Shown here in pieces: positions 54,628-63,954 of a stretch of 64,000 bases of DNA. Below the pieces are notes generated by a model, which was given only the letters and a program-made list of their open reading frames with translations, did no database searches and was not told the origin of the DNA. The position numbers were made by a program, and so were the translations under genes. This DNA is from [Mycobacterium] stephanolepidis (GTDB lineage: Bacteria > Actinomycetota > Actinomycetes > Mycobacteriales > Mycobacteriaceae). Positions within the stretch are counted from its first letter, which is position 1. The number at the start of each line of letters is the position of its first letter. The stretch is from NCBI RefSeq assembly GCF_002356335.1, contig NZ_AP018165.1, positions 434,001-498,000 of the forward strand, given 5' to 3'.

Positions 54628-57162
54628 ATGTTCGAGAGATTCACTGACCGCGCACGGCGGGTGGTCGTGCTGGCCCAAGAAGAGGCCCGCATGCTCAATC
54701 ACAACTACATCGGCACCGAGCACATCCTGCTGGGTCTGATTCACGAGGGCGAGGGCGTCGCCGCCAAGTCGCTGGAGTCGCTGGGTATTTCCCTGGAAGG
54801 GGTGCGCAGCCAGGTCGAGGAAATCATCGGCCAGGGGCAGCAGGCACCGTCCGGGCACATCCCCTTCACGCCGCGCGCCAAGAAGGTGCTGGAACTGAGC
54901 CTGCGCGAGGCGCTGCAGCTCGGCCACAACTACATCGGCACCGAGCACATCCTGCTGGGCCTCATCCGTGAAGGTGAAGGCGTCGCGGCTCAGGTGCTCG
55001 TCAAGCTGGGTGCCGAGCTGACCCGGGTGCGTCAGCAGGTCATCCAGTTGCTGAGCGGCTACCAGGGTAAGGAGACCACCGAATCCGGTACCGGCGGCCG
55101 TGGTGGCGAGGCTGGAACTCCGTCGACCTCCCTGGTTCTCGACCAGTTCGGCCGCAACCTGACCGCCGCCGCCATGGAAGGCAAGCTTGACCCGGTCATC
55201 GGCCGGGAAAAGGAAATCGAGCGGGTCATGCAGGTGCTGAGCCGGCGCACCAAGAACAACCCGGTGCTTATCGGTGAGCCCGGTGTCGGCAAGACCGCCG
55301 TTGTCGAGGGCCTGGCACAGGCCATCGTGCACGGTGAGGTGCCCGAGACCCTGAAGAACAAGCAGCTGTACACCCTGGACCTCGGGTCCCTGGTGGCCGG
55401 CAGCCGCTATCGCGGTGACTTCGAGGAACGCCTCAAGAAGGTGCTCAAGGAGATCAACACCCGCGGCGACATCATCCTGTTCATCGATGAGCTGCACACG
55501 CTGGTCGGGGCGGGCGCGGCCGAGGGCGCGATCGATGCGGCCTCCATCCTCAAGCCCAAGCTGGCCCGTGGCGAGCTGCAGACGATCGGTGCGACCACCC
55601 TCGACGAGTACCGCAAGTACATCGAGAAGGACGCCGCACTGGAGCGCCGTTTCCAACCGGTGCAGGTGGGTGAGCCGACCGTTGAGCACACCATCGAGAT
55701 CCTCAAGGGTCTGCGTGACCGCTATGAGGCGCACCACCGGGTGTCCATCACCGACGGCGCGCTGGTCGCGGCGGCCACTCTGGCCGACCGGTACATCAAC
55801 GACCGGTTCTTGCCGGACAAGGCGATCGACCTGATCGATGAGGCCGGTGCTCGCATGCGCATCCGCCGGATGACCGCTCCGCCAGACCTGCGCGAGTTCG
55901 ACGAGAAGATCGCCGATGCGCGCCGGGAGAAGGAGTCGGCGATCGACGCCCAGGATTTCGAGAAGGCCGCGCGACTGCGCGACTCCGAGAAGCAACTGGT
56001 CGCGCAGCGGGCAGATCGCGAAAAGCAGTGGCGTTCAGGTGATCTGGATGTTGTGGCCGAGGTCGATGATGAGCAGATCGCCGAGGTGCTGGGTAACTGG
56101 ACCGGTATCCCGGTGTTCAAGTTGACCGAGGAGGAAACCACTCGGCTGCTGCGCATGGAGGATGAACTGCACAAGCGGATCATCGGCCAGGAAGACGCCG
56201 TCAAGGCTGTCTCGAAGGCTATCCGCCGTACGCGTGCAGGTCTGAAGGACCCGCGGCGCCCCTCGGGTTCGTTCATCTTCGCCGGCCCGTCCGGTGTCGG
56301 CAAGACCGAACTGTCCAAGGCGCTGGCCAACTTCCTGTTCGGCGACGACGACGCGCTCATCCAGATCGACATGGGTGAGTTCCACGACCGTTTCACCGCT
56401 TCAAGGCTTTTCGGTGCTCCTCCGGGATACGTCGGATACGAGGAGGGTGGCCAGCTCACCGAGAAGGTGCGTCGCAAGCCGTTCAGCGTCGTGCTGTTCG
56501 ACGAGATCGAGAAGGCTCACCAGGAGATCTACAACACCCTGTTGCAGGTCCTCGAGGACGGACGTCTTACCGACGGCCAGGGTCGCACAGTCGATTTCAA
56601 GAACACGGTGCTGATCTTCACCTCTAACCTGGGCACTTCGGACATCTCGAAGGCCGTGGGTCTCGGGTTCTCCGAGGGCGGCGGTGGCTCGAACTACGAG
56701 CGGATGAAGCAGAAGGTCAACGACGAGCTCAAGAAGCACTTCCGGCCTGAGTTCCTGAACCGCATCGATGACATCATCGTCTTCGAGCAGCTGACGCAGG
56801 AACAGATCATCGAGATGGTCGATCTGATGATCGGACGGGTGGGCAAGCAGCTCAAGGCCAAGGACATGGCGATGGAGCTCTCCGACAAGGCCAAGGCGCT
56901 GCTGGCCAAGCGTGGGTTCGATCCGGTGTTGGGTGCGCGGCCGCTGCGTCGGACCATCCAGCGCGAGATCGAGGACACCCTTTCGGAGAAGATCCTCTTC
57001 AACGAGGTCGGTCCCGGCGAGCTGGTCACGGTCGACGTCGAAGGCTGGGACGGCGAGGGTGCCGGCGAGGACGCGAAGTTCACCTTCGTCGGCCGTCCGA
57101 AGCCCGCACTGGTCACCGGCGAAGAGCCCGCCGCAGACTTGGCGGCCTCCGCCTCGGAGTAG
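54628..57162 (+). CDS. clpC1: ATP-dependent Clp protease ATP-binding subunit ClpC
   Basis: The 844-residue AAA+ unfoldase has an N-terminal double Clp repeat (about 1-145), a first AAA domain with Walker A GEPGVGKT at 216-223, a UVR-type middle segment (about 420-460), and a second AAA domain with GPSGVGKT at 553-560. With ClpP1P2 it degrades proteins; it is the target of cyclomarin, ecumicin and rufomycin. ATG 54628 gives the standard N-terminus [11 protein letters not shown]. Confidence 0.97.
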   Translation: MFERFTDRARRVVVLAQEEARMLNHNYIGTEHILLGLIHEGEGVAAKSLESLGISLEGVRSQVEEIIGQGQQAPSGHIPFTPRAKKVLELSLREALQLGHNYIGTEHILLGLIREGEGVAAQVLVKLGAELTRVRQQVIQLLSGYQGKETTESGTGGRGGEAGTPSTSLVLDQFGRNLTAAAMEGKLDPVIGREKEIERVMQVLSRRTKNNPVLIGEPGVGKTAVVEGLAQAIVHGEVPETLKNKQLYTLDLGSLVAGSRYRGDFEERLKKVLKEINTRGDIILFIDELHTLVGAGAAEGAIDAASILKPKLARGELQTIGATTLDEYRKYIEKDAALERRFQPVQVGEPTVEHTIEILKGLRDRYEAHHRVSITDGALVAAATLADRYINDRFLPDKAIDLIDEAGARMRIRRMTAPPDLREFDEKIADARREKESAIDAQDFEKAARLRDSEKQLVAQRADREKQWRSGDLDVVAEVDDEQIAEVLGNWTGIPVFKLTEEETTRLLRMEDELHKRIIGQEDAVKAVSKAIRRTRAGLKDPRRPSGSFIFAGPSGVGKTELSKALANFLFGDDDALIQIDMGEFHDRFTASRLFGAPPGYVGYEEGGQLTEKVRRKPFSVVLFDEIEKAHQEIYNTLLQVLEDGRLTDGQGRTVDFKNTVLIFTSNLGTSDISKAVGLGFSEGGGGSNYERMKQKVNDELKKHFRPEFLNRIDDIIVFEQLTQEQIIEMVDLMIGRVGKQLKAKDMAMELSDKAKALLAKRGFDPVLGARPLRRTIQREIEDTLSEKILFNEVGPGELVTVDVEGWDGEGAGEDAKFTFVGRPKPALVTGEEPAADLAASASE

Positions 57163-57174
57163 TCGGTTCTGTTC

Positions 57175-57213
57175 GAACGCCCGGTTGCCGCATCACGCGG
57201 CGGCCGGGCGTTC
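57175..57213 (+). terminator. Strong terminator after clpC
   Basis: GAACGCCCGG (57175-57184) pairs perfectly with CCGGGCGTTC (57204-57213), and the loop contains a nested stem GCCGC/GCGGC. A short T-run follows. This is the clearest terminator in the window and separates clpC from the TetR gene. Confidence 0.8.
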
Positions 57214-57246
57214 GGCGTTTCCGGGTGAGCTGCGTAGGGTCGGGGA

Positions 57247-57879
57247 ATGGACATCAGTTCTGAGCCGTCGGCGCGGGGTGAGCGTCGTCGGATACGCACT
57301 CGCACAGCGTTGTTGAATGCTGCGGAGAGCCTGTTGTCACAGCGTTCGGCCGATGCTGTGCGCATGGAGGACGTTGCCGAGGTGGCGGGCATCTCTCCGG
57401 CTTCGGTATACGTCCATTTCGGTACGAAGGATGCGCTGGTGTCGGCGGTCATACAGCGCCTGCTCGAGATGTCGATGGCTGAGCTAACCGCCGCTTACTC
57501 AAGTGAGGGAACGGCATTCGAACAGGTGCGGCAGGCAGGGCTGGCCTATATGCGACTCCTGATCGATCACCCGGCCTTGACGCGGTATCTGTCTTTGAAC
57601 GCGATCGGTGGACCGGCCAACCCCTTCGACGAGGAGGTCGCCGAGCCTGTCGCCGCGCTGCGGACGGCCTTCGAGGAGCGCATCCAAGCTGCGGTGGACA
57701 GTGGTGAGATCCGCCCGCTGGACAGCCGATTGCTCTCGTACTTTCTGTTTGGCGCATGGAACGGGGTGGCCGCGCTGGCGCTGCGAGAGGACGGTGCTCG
57801 GCTCACCGCGCAGGAGGTGGAGGACTGTCTGGTGCAAGCGCGTGAGCTACTGACCTGGGGTGTTGCCCCCATTGCTTAA
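57247..57879 (+). CDS. TetR family transcriptional regulator
   Basis: The 210-residue protein has the TetR DNA-binding domain at about 15-65 (T-A-L-L-N-A-A-E-S-L-L, M-E-D-V-A-E-V-A-G-I-S and S-V-Y-V-H-F-G-T-K-D-A-L). The C-terminal domain holds P-L-D-S-R-L-L-S-Y-F-L-F-G-A-W-N, typical of this class. A perfect palindrome beginning one base after its stop lies inside the promoter of the next gene, which is therefore its probable target. It may also bind elsewhere to control itself. Confidence 0.92.
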   Translation: MDISSEPSARGERRRIRTRTALLNAAESLLSQRSADAVRMEDVAEVAGISPASVYVHFGTKDALVSAVIQRLLEMSMAELTAAYSSEGTAFEQVRQAGLAYMRLLIDHPALTRYLSLNAIGGPANPFDEEVAEPVAALRTAFEERIQAAVDSGEIRPLDSRLLSYFLFGAWNGVAALALREDGARLTAQEVEDCLVQARELLTWGVAPIA

Positions 57880-57900
57880 TTTAGAGTCTGACTCTAAACT
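57872..57900 (+). promoter_or_regulatory. Promoter with a perfect palindromic TetR operator in the spacer
   Basis: TTGCTT (57872-57877) and TAAACT (57895-57900) are 17 bases apart, and the ATG at 57909 follows the -10 by eight bases, predicting a leaderless mRNA. The spacer and -10 are covered by TTTAGAGTC-T-GACTCTAAA (57880-57898), a perfect 9+1+9 palindrome. A repressor bound here would directly block RNA polymerase. Confidence 0.8.
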
Positions 57901-57908
57901 TCTCGCCC

Positions 57909-58421
57909 ATGACGTCCACAACGCTCCGGCGGGTTGATCCCACCGAACGCGCCGCGCCGGCGCGGCGTGCTTACGTCGCCTTCCTGGGGACTCGTGTGGG
58001 GCGCTGGACTGCGATCAACATCGCACCGAAGGCGGACCCGTGGCTGCTGACGATCTCGGGTGGACGTGTGGGTATGGCCTTGATACTGCCGTCCACACTG
58101 CTCACCACCAGGGGAGCTAAGACTGGGCGGGCGCGGAGCAACGCGGTGCTGTATTTCAACGACGGCGCGGATGTCATCGTGATTGCCTCCAGTTACGGCA
58201 GGGAGAGCAATCCGTCCTGGTACTACAACCTCACGACGCACCCGGCGGTCACAGTCGGCGATGGGCAGTCCATGACGGCAACTGAGGTAGCGGAGGAGTC
58301 TGAGCGAATCCGGTTGTGGAGCTTGGCCGACCGGATCTACCCTCTGTTCGCCGACTACCGGGTGCGCGCCGCGGCGTCTGGCCGCACCATCCCGATTATC
58401 CGACTGAGTGAAAATGCCTGA
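57909..58421 (+). CDS. Ddn-like deazaflavin (F420)-dependent nitroreductase family protein
   Basis: The 170-residue protein belongs to the split beta-barrel Ddn family: L-L-T-T-R-G-A-K-T-G-R-A-R, V-I-A-S-S-Y-G-R-E-S-N-P-S-W-Y-Y-N-L and a terminal hydrophobic strand. Members use reduced F420, some reduce quinones or activate nitroimidazole prodrugs. It overlaps the DUF2306 gene by eight bases. It is probably repressed by the TetR protein encoded upstream. Confidence 0.88.
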   Translation: MTSTTLRRVDPTERAAPARRAYVAFLGTRVGRWTAINIAPKADPWLLTISGGRVGMALILPSTLLTTRGAKTGRARSNAVLYFNDGADVIVIASSYGRESNPSWYYNLTTHPAVTVGDGQSMTATEVAEESERIRLWSLADRIYPLFADYRVRAAASGRTIPIIRLSENA

Positions 58422-59589
58422 AACAAAAGAGCTCTCGATATCGCGAGTGTTCTACGTCGCGACGGCGGCGGTGGCCATCCTGTACATCCCGCTGGCCGTC
58501 AATTACACCTGGCCGCTGTTTTTTCCCGGGGCGCCCCGGCTGCAGGACGGGTTGAACACCCTGATCAATGGCCACGCCTACGCCGTGGGAGAGGGCTCGG
58601 TTGAGGCAGTCCGCCACGTCGACTACGCCCAGCATCGAACCGTGATGGCGGTGCACACCACCCTGGGCGCTATCGCCTTGGGGTTGGCGATGTTTCAATT
58701 CTCTACTGGACTGCGTTCCCGGTATCCGGCCGCGCATCGATGGATGGGTAGGGCCTACCTGGCGTTGATGAGCGTCAGCATGTTGACGGCGATCATCTTC
58801 CTGGTGGCAGCACCGTATGTCGGACACTTCATCGGCCGGGCCTTCGATCTGCAGCTGTGGGCATTGGCGCTGGGCACCTTGGGTAGTTCGTGGTTCGCGT
58901 TGTACGCGATCCGGAATCGCGACGTGATCACCCACCGCGCGTGGATGGGTTACGGCATCGCGTTGATGATGACGGCACCACTGCTCAGGGTGCTGTGGAT
59001 CGGTCTGCAGCCGATCGTCCCCCAGCATGATCTGCTGACCAACCTCGGTGCCAGCGCCATAGTGCTTGGCGTCGCAGCCCCTTTCGGCGCCGCAGCCGCC
59101 TTCGTGTTGACGCAGCCTGTCAGGGCGAGGGTTTGTGTGCCGAGTTCCGCGTCTTCGACATACGCATGGATCGTGGGAGTGGCAGTACTGGGGTCGGCCG
59201 GCTACGCCGCGCTGGCGTCGCGCCTGCCCGATTCCATTCCGCGCTCGCTGGCTGCCTACCACGTGGTACCGGTGTGGATCGCCATCGTGATCACTCTTAC
59301 CGGTGTGTGGCACGCTCGCGTGCGCGATGACGGTGCGCGCGAACAGCGCTGGCGTTGGCTGCTGTGCGGTGTGGCGAGCGCTCCCGTCGCGGCCTGCCTG
59401 ACTGTCCTGGTCAGTGCGCCGGTGTACACGGCACCGGACGCAGTCATCGCGGGTGGGATGGTGGGTGCACCCGGACCGATAGCCGTCGCCTTCGCGCTCA
59501 TTGTCTACGTCGCCGCGCGCCGGGTATCACGACCGACCGCCCAACCACAAGACTCGGTTCCATCGGTACGGGAGCCCGTCTCGCGGTGA
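58414..59589 (+). CDS. DUF2306 integral membrane protein
   Basis: The 391-residue protein has about ten hydrophobic helices; its first half (R-W-M-G-R-A-Y-L and H-R-A-W-M-G-Y) matches the DUF2306 membrane family. Function is unknown. ATG 58414 overlaps the end of the Ddn-like gene; a GTG at 58408 is an alternative. Co-transcription with an F420-dependent reductase suggests a redox or lipid role. Confidence 0.82.
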   Translation: MPETKELSISRVFYVATAAVAILYIPLAVNYTWPLFFPGAPRLQDGLNTLINGHAYAVGEGSVEAVRHVDYAQHRTVMAVHTTLGAIALGLAMFQFSTGLRSRYPAAHRWMGRAYLALMSVSMLTAIIFLVAAPYVGHFIGRAFDLQLWALALGTLGSSWFALYAIRNRDVITHRAWMGYGIALMMTAPLLRVLWIGLQPIVPQHDLLTNLGASAIVLGVAAPFGAAAAFVLTQPVRARVCVPSSASSTYAWIVGVAVLGSAGYAALASRLPDSIPRSLAAYHVVPVWIAIVITLTGVWHARVRDDGAREQRWRWLLCGVASAPVAACLTVLVSAPVYTAPDAVIAGGMVGAPGPIAVAFALIVYVAARRVSRPTAQPQDSVPSVREPVSR

Positions 59590-59616
59590 CCTCAGCTGGC
59601 GCTGTCAGGCTCAGCC

Positions 59617-60144
59617 TCACTGTCGCGGCTCTCCGTTCTCGTCGTAGAACTGCGGGTACAACCGCGCCCGTGTGGCTTTTATCTGGGCCCAGTACTCGTC
59701 ATCGGACAGCTGTATCCAGTCGCGGAACTCCACGAAGGGAACGGCCCGCCCTCCCGACACATAGTCGACGTAGAAGTGATATTCGCCGGGACTATGCGGG
59801 ATCACCTCGTCGGCGATGAGAGCGCGCGCACCAGTCATGTGATTGGTCCAGCTGACTTGAACCGAGCGAGATTCGGCGACAAACAACATCGCCATCTCGG
59901 CCGGTTTTCCGGCCCGGTAGCCGAGGCGTCGCAGCTTCTCCTTGTCGAATGAGTCGGTGGCGGAACCGTTCTGAGCGAATACCTTCCATGCCACCTCGCC
60001 TGCAACAGAGGCGAGGAAATGTTGATCGATGATGCGAACCAGTACATCCCCAAGCCGCGCGTCGTCTCCGAACTTCCACACTTCAGCATGTGATTCGACG
60101 TCATCGCCCATCGCGACACTCTGACGATCGATATGAATGTGCAT
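59617..60144 (-). CDS. Hypothetical protein
   Basis: The 175-residue protein is not recognised. It is soluble, rich in charged and aromatic residues, with M-H-I-H-I-D-R at the start and H-F-Y-V-D-Y-V-S-G-G-R near the end. ATG 60144 or GTG 60147 could be the start. It is convergent with the DUF2306 gene and lies 52 bases downstream of a broken luciferase-like gene on the same strand. Confidence 0.6.
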   Translation of the reverse strand: MHIHIDRQSVAMGDDVESHAEVWKFGDDARLGDVLVRIIDQHFLASVAGEVAWKVFAQNGSATDSFDKEKLRRLGYRAGKPAEMAMLFVAESRSVQVSWTNHMTGARALIADEVIPHSPGEYHFYVDYVSGGRAVPFVEFRDWIQLSDDEYWAQIKATRARLYPQFYDENGEPRQ

Positions 60145-60195
60145 CACACCTCAACGATCCCATGCAGGCTCTCGGCAAAGCTGTTGCTCGACGTA

Positions 60196-61057
60196 TCAGT
60201 TTCGCAGCAGGGGCCTTAGTTCTTGCCCCAGGCTGTGGATGTATCCGAGAAGATCGGGCTCGTTTCCGGTGGGGGATGCGATGAAGTCTGTGACCCCTAG
60301 GTCGCGTAACGCGAGCAGCTGTCCGGCGACCTCATCGGCGTTGCCGCCGATACCCGGAGTCAAAGGATATCCCGGGATAATGGCCCGGGTCGCTGGCGAT
60401 GAGCTGGGCGGCTCCGGGGCCGACACTGATGGTGCGGCTCAGAAAGATTCGGTGATCTGGGCCGGGATCGATGAGAGCGCGGTGCGCGGCGATGCTCTCG
60501 GCGGGAACCATGCTGGTCAACAACGTGCCATCGCCCAGACGGCTGGCCAGCCGCAGCGAGCGGGGACCGTTCGCGCCGATCATGATGGGCAATGGTTCCG
60601 CGGGCGGCCAGTCCAGCCGGACCTGATTCAGCCGCACATACCGTCCGGAGGAATTGACCTCCTTGCCTGCCAAAAGATCTCGCAATGCGACCACGTACTC
60701 CTCGAGCAAGGTCAGGGGCGAGTCGACCTTGGCGCCGATCTGTGCCATATGTGGCTGCCAGCCGTGCCCGATCCCCGGTAACACTCTGCCGGGGAAGTTG
60801 CGGGCCAGGATGCTGTAGTCCATCGCCGCCGTCACGACGTTGCGCACCGGCGCCGACAGGAAGCCGGTACCCACACTTATTCGATCGGTGGCTGCCAGCG
60901 CCAGGGCGGCGTATGCGATCGATGTGGTGGCGAAGCAGTCCTCGCAGACCCACAGCTGGTCGAGTCCGGCGGCATCGGCGGCACGCGCGATGTCAGGGAG
61001 TCGCTCCGGTGGGAGCGATGGCGGCACCATCAGGCCTAGAGAGGCTAGCGAGCTCAT
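60196..61057 (-). pseudogene. Frameshifted luciferase-like (F420-type) oxidoreductase
   Basis: The first frame, from ATG 61057, has the luciferase-like motifs L-W-V-C-E-D, I-S-V-G-T-G-F-L, R-V-L-P-G-I-G-H-G-W and P-I-M-I-G-A-N-G-P and runs to a stop at 60332. The remaining C-terminus (P-G-I-G-G-N-A-D-E-V-A-G-Q-L and P-T-G-N-E-P-D-L-L-G) is in another frame ending at 60196. Together they make one protein of about 286 residues, the normal length. A one-base gain or loss between about 60375 and 60410, in a CCCGGG-rich stretch, explains the break. It could be a true pseudogene or an assembly error. Confidence 0.75.
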
Positions 61058-61089
61058 GAAGTCACCCCAGCCGCAGCCGTCGACGTTCG

Positions 61090-62082
61090 TCAGAATCCCT
61101 TGTCGCGCAGATAGTTCGCAAGAGTGACGATGGCGTCCGGGTTACGCGGCCCCTCGACCAGCGCGGCGTACGGCAGCACGAGGAAGTTCCCGTCGCGGAC
61201 CGCTTGGGTGTGCTTCATGAGGGGCTGCGTCTTGAGCAGGTTGATCTTTGCGTTCGCCGTGTTGTTCGGGCCCACCCCGTAGTCGCAGATGATGATCACC
61301 TGCGGATCGCGCTGGGCGGCGGTTTCCCACGCGGAGGTAGTCCAGCTGTCGTTGAGGTCTGCGAAGACGTTGCGACCGCCGGCCTTCTCGATGATCTGTT
61401 GTGGCGCGGCGTTCTTGCCCGAGGTGAATGGCTCTGCCTCGCCGCTGTCATACAGAAAGACGCGTGCGGGTGGCCGGCCGTGCGGAACACGGGACTGTAC
61501 GTCGTCGATGTTCTTGCGGTAGTTGGTGATCAGCGATGCGGCGCGGTCCTGTACCCCGAAGATGACCCCCAGATTGGTCAGGTCCTCATAGAGGGCATCG
61601 AGGGGAGGCTTGATACCGCGCCGCACGGTTCCGGGCTGGCGGCATGCCTCGGTCAACTGATAGGGCACCGACCCGATGGAACGCACCCAATCGGGGGTGA
61701 GGCCGGAGGTTTCGTTGAATCCGTAGCTCCACCCGGCGAACACGAGGTCGGGGCGGGCGGCTTGCACGGCTTCACGGGTGAATCCTTGGCCCAGATTTGT
61801 GGTGGATTCGAACTGTGCCTTCCATGGCGAGCTTTCGACGTCTCGATCCTGTCCGGCGTCGATGAAGTAGCCGGCCATCCGGTCCTGCAGGCCGAGCGCG
61901 AACAGGAGTTCGGTAACCCCGGTGTCATTGCTGACGGCTCGGGTGACTGGCACCGAAACGTCCAGTGGTGCACCGCAGTTCTCGACGGCCACCCGCGCCG
62001 TTCCGGGGCTTTGTGCCTCGATGGTCGCGCAGCTTGCCGACAGTAACGACATCGCGACCGCCAAACCGGTGAGTGCCTTCAT
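61090..62082 (-). CDS. Siderophore/cobalamin-type ABC transporter substrate-binding lipoprotein
   Basis: The 330-residue product has a lipoprotein signal with lipobox L-S-A-S-C (Cys about 18) and the two lobes of a class III (FepB/BtuF) binding protein: V-T-E-L-L-F-A-L-G-L in the first and P-Q-V-I-I-I-C-D-Y in the second, joined by a long helix. ATG 62082 overlaps the stop of the ATPase gene (ATGA). Substrate is probably an iron chelate, haem or cobalamin; none is proven. Confidence 0.9.
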   Translation of the reverse strand: MKALTGLAVAMSLLSASCATIEAQSPGTARVAVENCGAPLDVSVPVTRAVSNDTGVTELLFALGLQDRMAGYFIDAGQDRDVESSPWKAQFESTTNLGQGFTREAVQAARPDLVFAGWSYGFNETSGLTPDWVRSIGSVPYQLTEACRQPGTVRRGIKPPLDALYEDLTNLGVIFGVQDRAASLITNYRKNIDDVQSRVPHGRPPARVFLYDSGEAEPFTSGKNAAPQQIIEKAGGRNVFADLNDSWTTSAWETAAQRDPQVIIICDYGVGPNNTANAKINLLKTQPLMKHTQAVRDGNFLVLPYAALVEGPRNPDAIVTLANYLRDKGF

Positions 62083-62864
62083 TCCTTATCCTGCCTCTCT
62101 GGCTGAGCATCGAAGATGATCTGTGGGACGCCGCTTCGTGGATGGGCGATGACGTGGCAACCGATGCCGAACCAGCGGCCGATGGACTCGGTGGTGATCA
62201 CCTCGTCGGGTGATCCCGACAGCACCACGTGTCCCTTGGCCATGATGTGGATCGTGTCGCAGTACTGTGCCGCGAGATTGAGATCGTGTAGTGCGGCGAT
62301 GACGGTAATACCCAGTGTCCGAGCCGAACTGAGTATCGAGTATTGATGGCGCACATCCAGATGATTCGTCGGCTCGTCTAGCACCAGGACGCGCGGCTGT
62401 TGTGCGAGAGCACGGGCTATGAGAACTCGCTGACGTTCGCCACCCGAGAGGGAACTGAACTTGCGGTGGGCGAGGGCCGTCACGTCCGCCGTCTCGGTGG
62501 CCTCCGCGCAGATGCGGCGGTCCAGTTCGGAGGTGCCGCGCAGGGACGTGCCGTGCGGTAGCCGGCCGGTGGCGATGACTTCGGCGGACGTGAAATCAAA
62601 GTCCAAGGACATGTCCTGGGTGAGTGCCGCCACCTGACGAGCGTTCTCCCGCATGCTGATTGCCCGCACCGACACGCCACTGACCGTGACGTCACCGGTG
62701 GCCGGGGCAAGGGCGCGATAGAGGCAGCGCAGGGTCGTCGACTTACCACTGCCGTTGGGGCCGACGATGCCGACAAATCCACCGGCCCCGATCTCGAGGT
62801 CGATGTCGGAAACGATCCGAGTACCCCCGATATCGACCGAGACATTCCGGTAGGTGACGTCCAT
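62079..62864 (-). CDS. FecE/BtuD-type ABC transporter ATP-binding protein
   Basis: The 261-residue ATPase has Walker A G-P-N-G-S-G-K-S-T at about 37-45, the signature L-S-G-G-E-R-Q-R, Walker B V-L-V-L-D-E-P-T-N-H-L-D, and the switch His in A-A-L-H-D-L-N. ATG 62864 shares a base with the permease stop (TGATG). It powers the FecCD-type permease. Confidence 0.95.
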   Translation of the reverse strand: MDVTYRNVSVDIGGTRIVSDIDLEIGAGGFVGIVGPNGSGKSTTLRCLYRALAPATGDVTVSGVSVRAISMRENARQVAALTQDMSLDFDFTSAEVIATGRLPHGTSLRGTSELDRRICAEATETADVTALAHRKFSSLSGGERQRVLIARALAQQPRVLVLDEPTNHLDVRHQYSILSSARTLGITVIAALHDLNLAAQYCDTIHIMAKGHVVLSGSPDEVITTESIGRWFGIGCHVIAHPRSGVPQIIFDAQPERQDKE

Positions 62865-63916
62865 CAGCCCACCGCTCCTGCGGACATCGCACGGCGACGC
62901 ATCAACCCGACGAAGACGGGTACTCCGACTGCCGCCGTGATCGCCCCCAGGGGCAGTTCTTGCGGCGGAATCGCGGTCCGTGCAACGAGGTCGGCGGCCA
63001 CAAGGAAGCATGCGCCCAGCACCGGAGCCACGATCAAGACCCGCCGATGATCCGCCCCGACCAGCAACCGCGCCGCGTGTGGAATGACCAGCCCCACGAA
63101 TCCGATTGCTCCGCAGATGGATACAAAACATCCGGTCATGGCGGCGGACAGCACGAACAGCGCCACCCTGAAGCGGCCGGCGTGCAAACCCAGCGACGCG
63201 CTCACCTCGTCACCCATGGCGAGGGCGTTGAGCTGGCGTGCGAGCCCTGCAACGCACAGGAAGCCGATCACGGTCGCCGCGAGCGCTACCGGCACCTTGT
63301 CCCATGACGACGCCCCCAAGCTGCCGAGCAGCCAGAACATCACACTGCGCGCCGCTTCGCCGTTCGGCGCCAAGAACACCAGCACGGTTGTCACCGCGGA
63401 CAGGCCATACCCCACCGCAGTGCCCACCAGTACCAGCCGCAGAGGTATCAGACCCTGTGGGGTACGGGCGATTTGGTAGACAAGCGCGGTTGCTGCGAGC
63501 GCCCCCAATGAGGCCGAAAGTGAGAGTGCGTACACGCCGAGGGTGCCGAGTACTCCGTAGACCACGACCGCGGTGGCCCCCACCGAGGCGCCCGAGGAGA
63601 TGCCCAGAACGTACGGATCGGCCAGTGCGTTGCGGACCATGGCCTGCACGAGCACACCCACCACGGCCAGCCCCGCACCGACGAGGATCGCGAGAATCAC
63701 CCGCGGCAGCCGGGACTCGACAACGATTCGGTAGTTCGCGGCGTCGGCGGCCGGCACCGAGCCGCCGGTCGCACCCGCCCAGAGGAAATGCAGACAGTCG
63801 CGCCATGGCACGTCGGCGGTGCCGAAGGCGAGTGCCGTCACCGACAGCAGCAGTAGCGCTGCCAGACCGCCGACCGCAGCCAGGAACACCGGCCGTCCGC
63901 GCTGTGCTGCGAGCAT
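62864..63916 (-). CDS. FecCD family ABC transporter permease
   Basis: The 350-residue protein has nine or ten membrane helices and FecCD signatures: R-L-P-R-V-I-L-A-I-L-V-G-A-G-L-A near the N-terminus, G-S-L-G-A-S-S-W, and G-F-V-G-L-V-I-P-H in the coupling region. ATG 63916 is used; the upstream frame is not typical of the family. It is the first gene of a permease, ATPase, binding-protein operon that also reads into the broken luciferase-like gene. Confidence 0.93.
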   Translation of the reverse strand: MLAAQRGRPVFLAAVGGLAALLLLSVTALAFGTADVPWRDCLHFLWAGATGGSVPAADAANYRIVVESRLPRVILAILVGAGLAVVGVLVQAMVRNALADPYVLGISSGASVGATAVVVYGVLGTLGVYALSLSASLGALAATALVYQIARTPQGLIPLRLVLVGTAVGYGLSAVTTVLVFLAPNGEAARSVMFWLLGSLGASSWDKVPVALAATVIGFLCVAGLARQLNALAMGDEVSASLGLHAGRFRVALFVLSAAMTGCFVSICGAIGFVGLVIPHAARLLVGADHRRVLIVAPVLGACFLVAADLVARTAIPPQELPLGAITAAVGVPVFVGLMRRRAMSAGAVG

Positions 63917-63954
63917 CGATCTTCCTGTGTCGTCGGGTCGCCGACACTTCGGGC

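Noticed and set aside
54535..55995. Minus-strand frame of 486 codons opposite clpC
   Set aside because: His/Asp/Gln/Leu-rich shadow of the clpC coding frame; no homology.
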